Source: Bacteroidota bacterium
Lineage (GTDB): Bacteria > Bacteroidota > Bacteroidia > Chitinophagales > Chitinophagaceae
Length of the DNA: 64,000 bases
NCBI GenBank assembly: GCA_023387985.1
Contig: JAEWHC010000005.1
Coordinates: forward strand, 248,001 to 312,000
Reading direction: 5' to 3'
Position 1 is the first letter of the stretch. Each line of letters starts with the position of its first letter. Shown here piece after piece: positions 62,308 to 64,000 of this stretch. The position numbers were made by a program, and so were the translations under genes. The notes beneath the pieces were generated by a model. It had not been told where the DNA came from. It saw nothing but the letters and a program-made list of their open reading frames with translations, and did not search any database.

Positions 62308-62323
62308 ATATTGCTAGCAATAT
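62308..62323. repeat. Perfect 16-bp palindrome in the AT-rich gap
   Basis: atattgctagcaatat is its own reverse complement. Its size and symmetry suit a dimeric regulator operator, but no second copy was noticed in the window. Confidence 0.4.
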
Positions 62324-62565
62324 TTAAATCTTATACTCTGCTGGGATAATACTTATTGCTCATTCTTAAAAAGTATTTTTCAATTTTGAATGTCATAACT
62401 ATACCTGAAATTATACTAAACATTGATATAATAATACAATCAACGTAATGGTTAGATTTAAAGTTAAAAATATAATGGATGGGTCTAAGCTATATCGAAT
62501 TCAAAACGTATGAATAATATATATTGAATATGAACAATACCCAGTCTTACTTACAATAATAACAA

Positions 62566-62599
62566 CACTCCCTGTAAAAATTTTATTCAATAGGGAGTG
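62566..62599. repeat. Inverted repeat cactccct / agggagtg
   Basis: Perfect 8-bp arms with an 18-nt AT-rich loop. The long loop makes a strong terminator less likely; it may be an operator or a remnant end of a mobile element. Confidence 0.35.
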
Positions 62600-62709
62600 G
62601 ATATCGAACGGCAAAAAATGGAAAGGTTCCATCCATGTCGGTGCAAAGAAAAATGAGAGCTCAGGGCCGTCAGTTGAGCGGATAATGGGTTCCCCAATTC
62701 AATTTCGCT

Positions 62710-62717
62710 TATCTTAG
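62710..62717 (+). promoter_or_regulatory. -7-like box upstream of the GT2 gene
   Basis: TATCTTAG, identical to the box at 51742-51749, ends 24 bp before the ATG at 62742. Confidence 0.35.
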
Positions 62718-62741
62718 CCATTCTCAAGCCGAACCATACTG

Positions 62742-63929
62742 ATGCCCATTTCCATTTCTGTAGTAATGCCTTGCCTGAATGAAGCTTCAACACTTGGTTT
62801 TTGCATTAAAGAAGCGCAAACGGCTTTGGAAAAAGCCGGTGTGCATGACACGGAGATTATTGTCGCGGATAATGGAAGTACCGATGGCTCTCAGCAACTG
62901 GCGCAGGAACTAGGAGCAAACGTGATCCGTGTAAATCAGAAAGGATATGGTTCGGCATTGCATGCAGGAATTTCCGCGGCGCGTTATGATTGGGTTTTCT
63001 TTGCTGATTCGGATATGAGTTATGATTTCAGGAACCTGGAGCATTTTATTCCGGAAATGCATCATCAGGCAGACCTCATTGTGGGAAACCGGTTCAAAGG
63101 CCATATCGACTCCGGCGCAATGCCGTTTTTACACCGCTACCTGGGCACACCCGTTATCTCGGTGCTCGGGCGCAGATCCTTTGGCGTAAACCTTGGGGAT
63201 TTCAATTGTGGAATGCGCGCCATAAAAAAAGATGCCTATGTGAAATTGCAGATGCAATCCGGCGGTATGGAATATGCCAGTGAAATGATCGCGAAAGCCG
63301 GACTTAAAAAACTGGATATCCGCGAAGTGCCGGTTGACCTGCGCAAAGATGGCCGCGACAGGAAGCCTCACCTGAGTACCTGGCAGGACGGTTGGAAACA
63401 CCTTAAACTCATTTTGCTGCTCAGTCCAAAATGGTTGCTGCTCTTTCCGTCGTTGTTTTTCATGATTGCCGGCTTGCTTTTGGGCAGCATCCTGCTTTTC
63501 AATTACGTAAGCATTTCGGATTTGGTGCTGGATATCCATACCCTTTATTATGCATCCATTTTTTTTGTAGTGGGATTTCAATTGTTCCAGTTTTATCTTT
63601 TTGCAAAACTCCACGGCCACAAAATGGGCATCTATCCAAAACGCAAAATTGTGAACGACATCAACCGCTATTTCAGTTTTGAAAACAGCCTGATCCTCGG
63701 GAGCATTATTTTTCTTTCGGGAATTTTCTTATCTGCCGTAGCCGTTTGGCAATGGAAAGCATCGGGTTTTGGTCCTTTAGATCCGGTGAAAATCTTTCGC
63801 ATCATCATTCCTGCCGGTTTCTGTATTTCCATCGGTATCCAAAGCATGGTTTTTGGCTTTATGATGTACGTATTTTCATCCCTGAAAAATAATACGGACA
63901 TGCAAACAACGCAGGCAACAGATAACTAG
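62742..63929 (+). CDS. Polytopic family 2 glycosyltransferase
   Basis: A 395-residue GT2 enzyme. The catalytic domain (about 1-230) has ISVVMPCLNEASTLGFC, ADNGSTDGSQQLAQ and the metal-binding FADSDMSYDF (DxD). Four C-terminal transmembrane helices follow (about 227-250, 265-288, 310-335 and 345-375). This fits DPM/GtrB-like enzymes that load sugars on polyprenyl phosphate at the inner membrane. It differs from the GT2 at 32360-33301 by the longer membrane domain. The ATG at 62742 follows a -7-like box. No partner gene is visible before the window ends. Confidence 0.85.
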   Translation: MPISISVVMPCLNEASTLGFCIKEAQTALEKAGVHDTEIIVADNGSTDGSQQLAQELGANVIRVNQKGYGSALHAGISAARYDWVFFADSDMSYDFRNLEHFIPEMHHQADLIVGNRFKGHIDSGAMPFLHRYLGTPVISVLGRRSFGVNLGDFNCGMRAIKKDAYVKLQMQSGGMEYASEMIAKAGLKKLDIREVPVDLRKDGRDRKPHLSTWQDGWKHLKLILLLSPKWLLLFPSLFFMIAGLLLGSILLFNYVSISDLVLDIHTLYYASIFFVVGFQLFQFYLFAKLHGHKMGIYPKRKIVNDINRYFSFENSLILGSIIFLSGIFLSAVAVWQWKASGFGPLDPVKIFRIIIPAGFCISIGIQSMVFGFMMYVFSSLKNNTDMQTTQATDN

Positions 63930-64000
63930 AACCCGCTTGAAAATCCTGGCTTTTGCGAATATTTGATCTGTTTATGAAATATGATCTCAAAACATACAAG

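Larger units (their letters stand above)
62053..62741. other. AT-rich 689-bp intergenic gap with palindromes
   Basis: No gene found. From about 62250 to 62590 the sequence is clearly more AT-rich than the rest of the window. It contains a perfect 16-bp palindrome at 62308-62323 and an inverted repeat at 62566-62599. The last 30 bp hold a -7-like box for the downstream glycosyltransferase. Confidence 0.5.

Noticed and set aside
63974..64000. ATG near the right edge (MKYDLKTYK)
   Set aside because: Only nine codons are visible before the window ends, so a new gene cannot be supported.
1..64000. tRNA, rRNA, CRISPR or insertion-sequence content
   Set aside because: Reading the intergenic regions on both strands gave no tRNA-like cloverleaf, direct-repeat array, transposase or integrase. 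A covariance-model search could still find a small RNA.

Overview
The window is a stretch of a Bacteroidota chromosome, most likely from the Chitinophagia/Saprospiria/Sphingobacteriia part of the phylum. The evidence is a PorP/SprF-type type IX secretion (T9SS) outer-membrane protein, the gliding-motility ABC subunits GldF and GldG, two secreted proteins with T9SS C-terminal sorting tails, a MurF-alanine racemase fusion, bacillithiol synthase BshA, a bacterial GGGP-synthase family enzyme, lipoproteins with Bacteroidota-style lipoboxes, and TAnnTTTG-like -7 boxes instead of classical promoters. Gene density is high. I see no tRNA, rRNA, CRISPR array, phage or insertion sequence.

Layout. 0-3 kb: start of yidC, then pyrG and proC, all leftward. 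3-7 kb: two paralogous HEAGH metallopeptidase lipoproteins (M57-like) flanking a TrpB2-type PLP enzyme. 7-15.3 kb: T9SS-exported subtilase-like protein, anmK, upp, a PorP/SprF protein, a 3-methyladenine DNA glycosylase, an EI24-like membrane protein overlapping an RsmI-like methylase, and a small membrane-anchored protein. 15.5-24 kb: bshA, a DUF937-OmpA fusion, an M20 dipeptidase, the GGGP synthase, an exported unknown and dxs. 24-31 kb: leftward run of a serine hydrolase, a Tat-exported Gfo/Idh oxidoreductase, a UbiD decarboxylase, an unknown exported protein, a HAD-IIIA phosphatase and a GmhA-like isomerase. 31-38.3 kb: two glycosyltransferases, DUF4199, a dihydroorotase homologue lacking most metal ligands, an S4 protein, a FkbM methyltransferase and an S41 protease.

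38.5-48.2 kb is mostly rightward: a BadF/MurK-type kinase overlapping murQ, a T9SS cargo protein, then a tight gldF-gldG-terC-murF/alr cluster. 48-50.3 kb: FAH-family hydrolase, pth and rplY, leftward. 50.4-55.7 kb: a periplasmic-binding-fold protein, an exported intradiol-dioxygenase lipoprotein, a TonB-dependent receptor and a DsbA/FrnE-like protein. 55.8-64 kb: asnS, a DUF4287/DUF5655 protein, metG, a methyltransferase, an exported metallo-beta-lactamase-fold protein next to an AT-rich gap, and a polytopic family 2 glycosyltransferase.

Functional themes are cell-envelope construction and recycling (MurF-Alr, AnmK, MurK-like/MurQ, GmhA/HAD, glycosyltransferases, BadF kinase), surface secretion and gliding (PorP/SprF, GldFG, T9SS cargo), translation (AsnRS, MetRS, L25, Pth) and nucleotide/isoprenoid metabolism (PyrG, Upp, Dxs). 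I did not find a clear new multi-gene system. The best leads are the degenerate dihydroorotase, the subtilase with Glu at the catalytic Asp position, the M57 pair around trpB2, and the DsbA-like protein with an extra N-terminal cysteine pair and a helical C-terminal tail.
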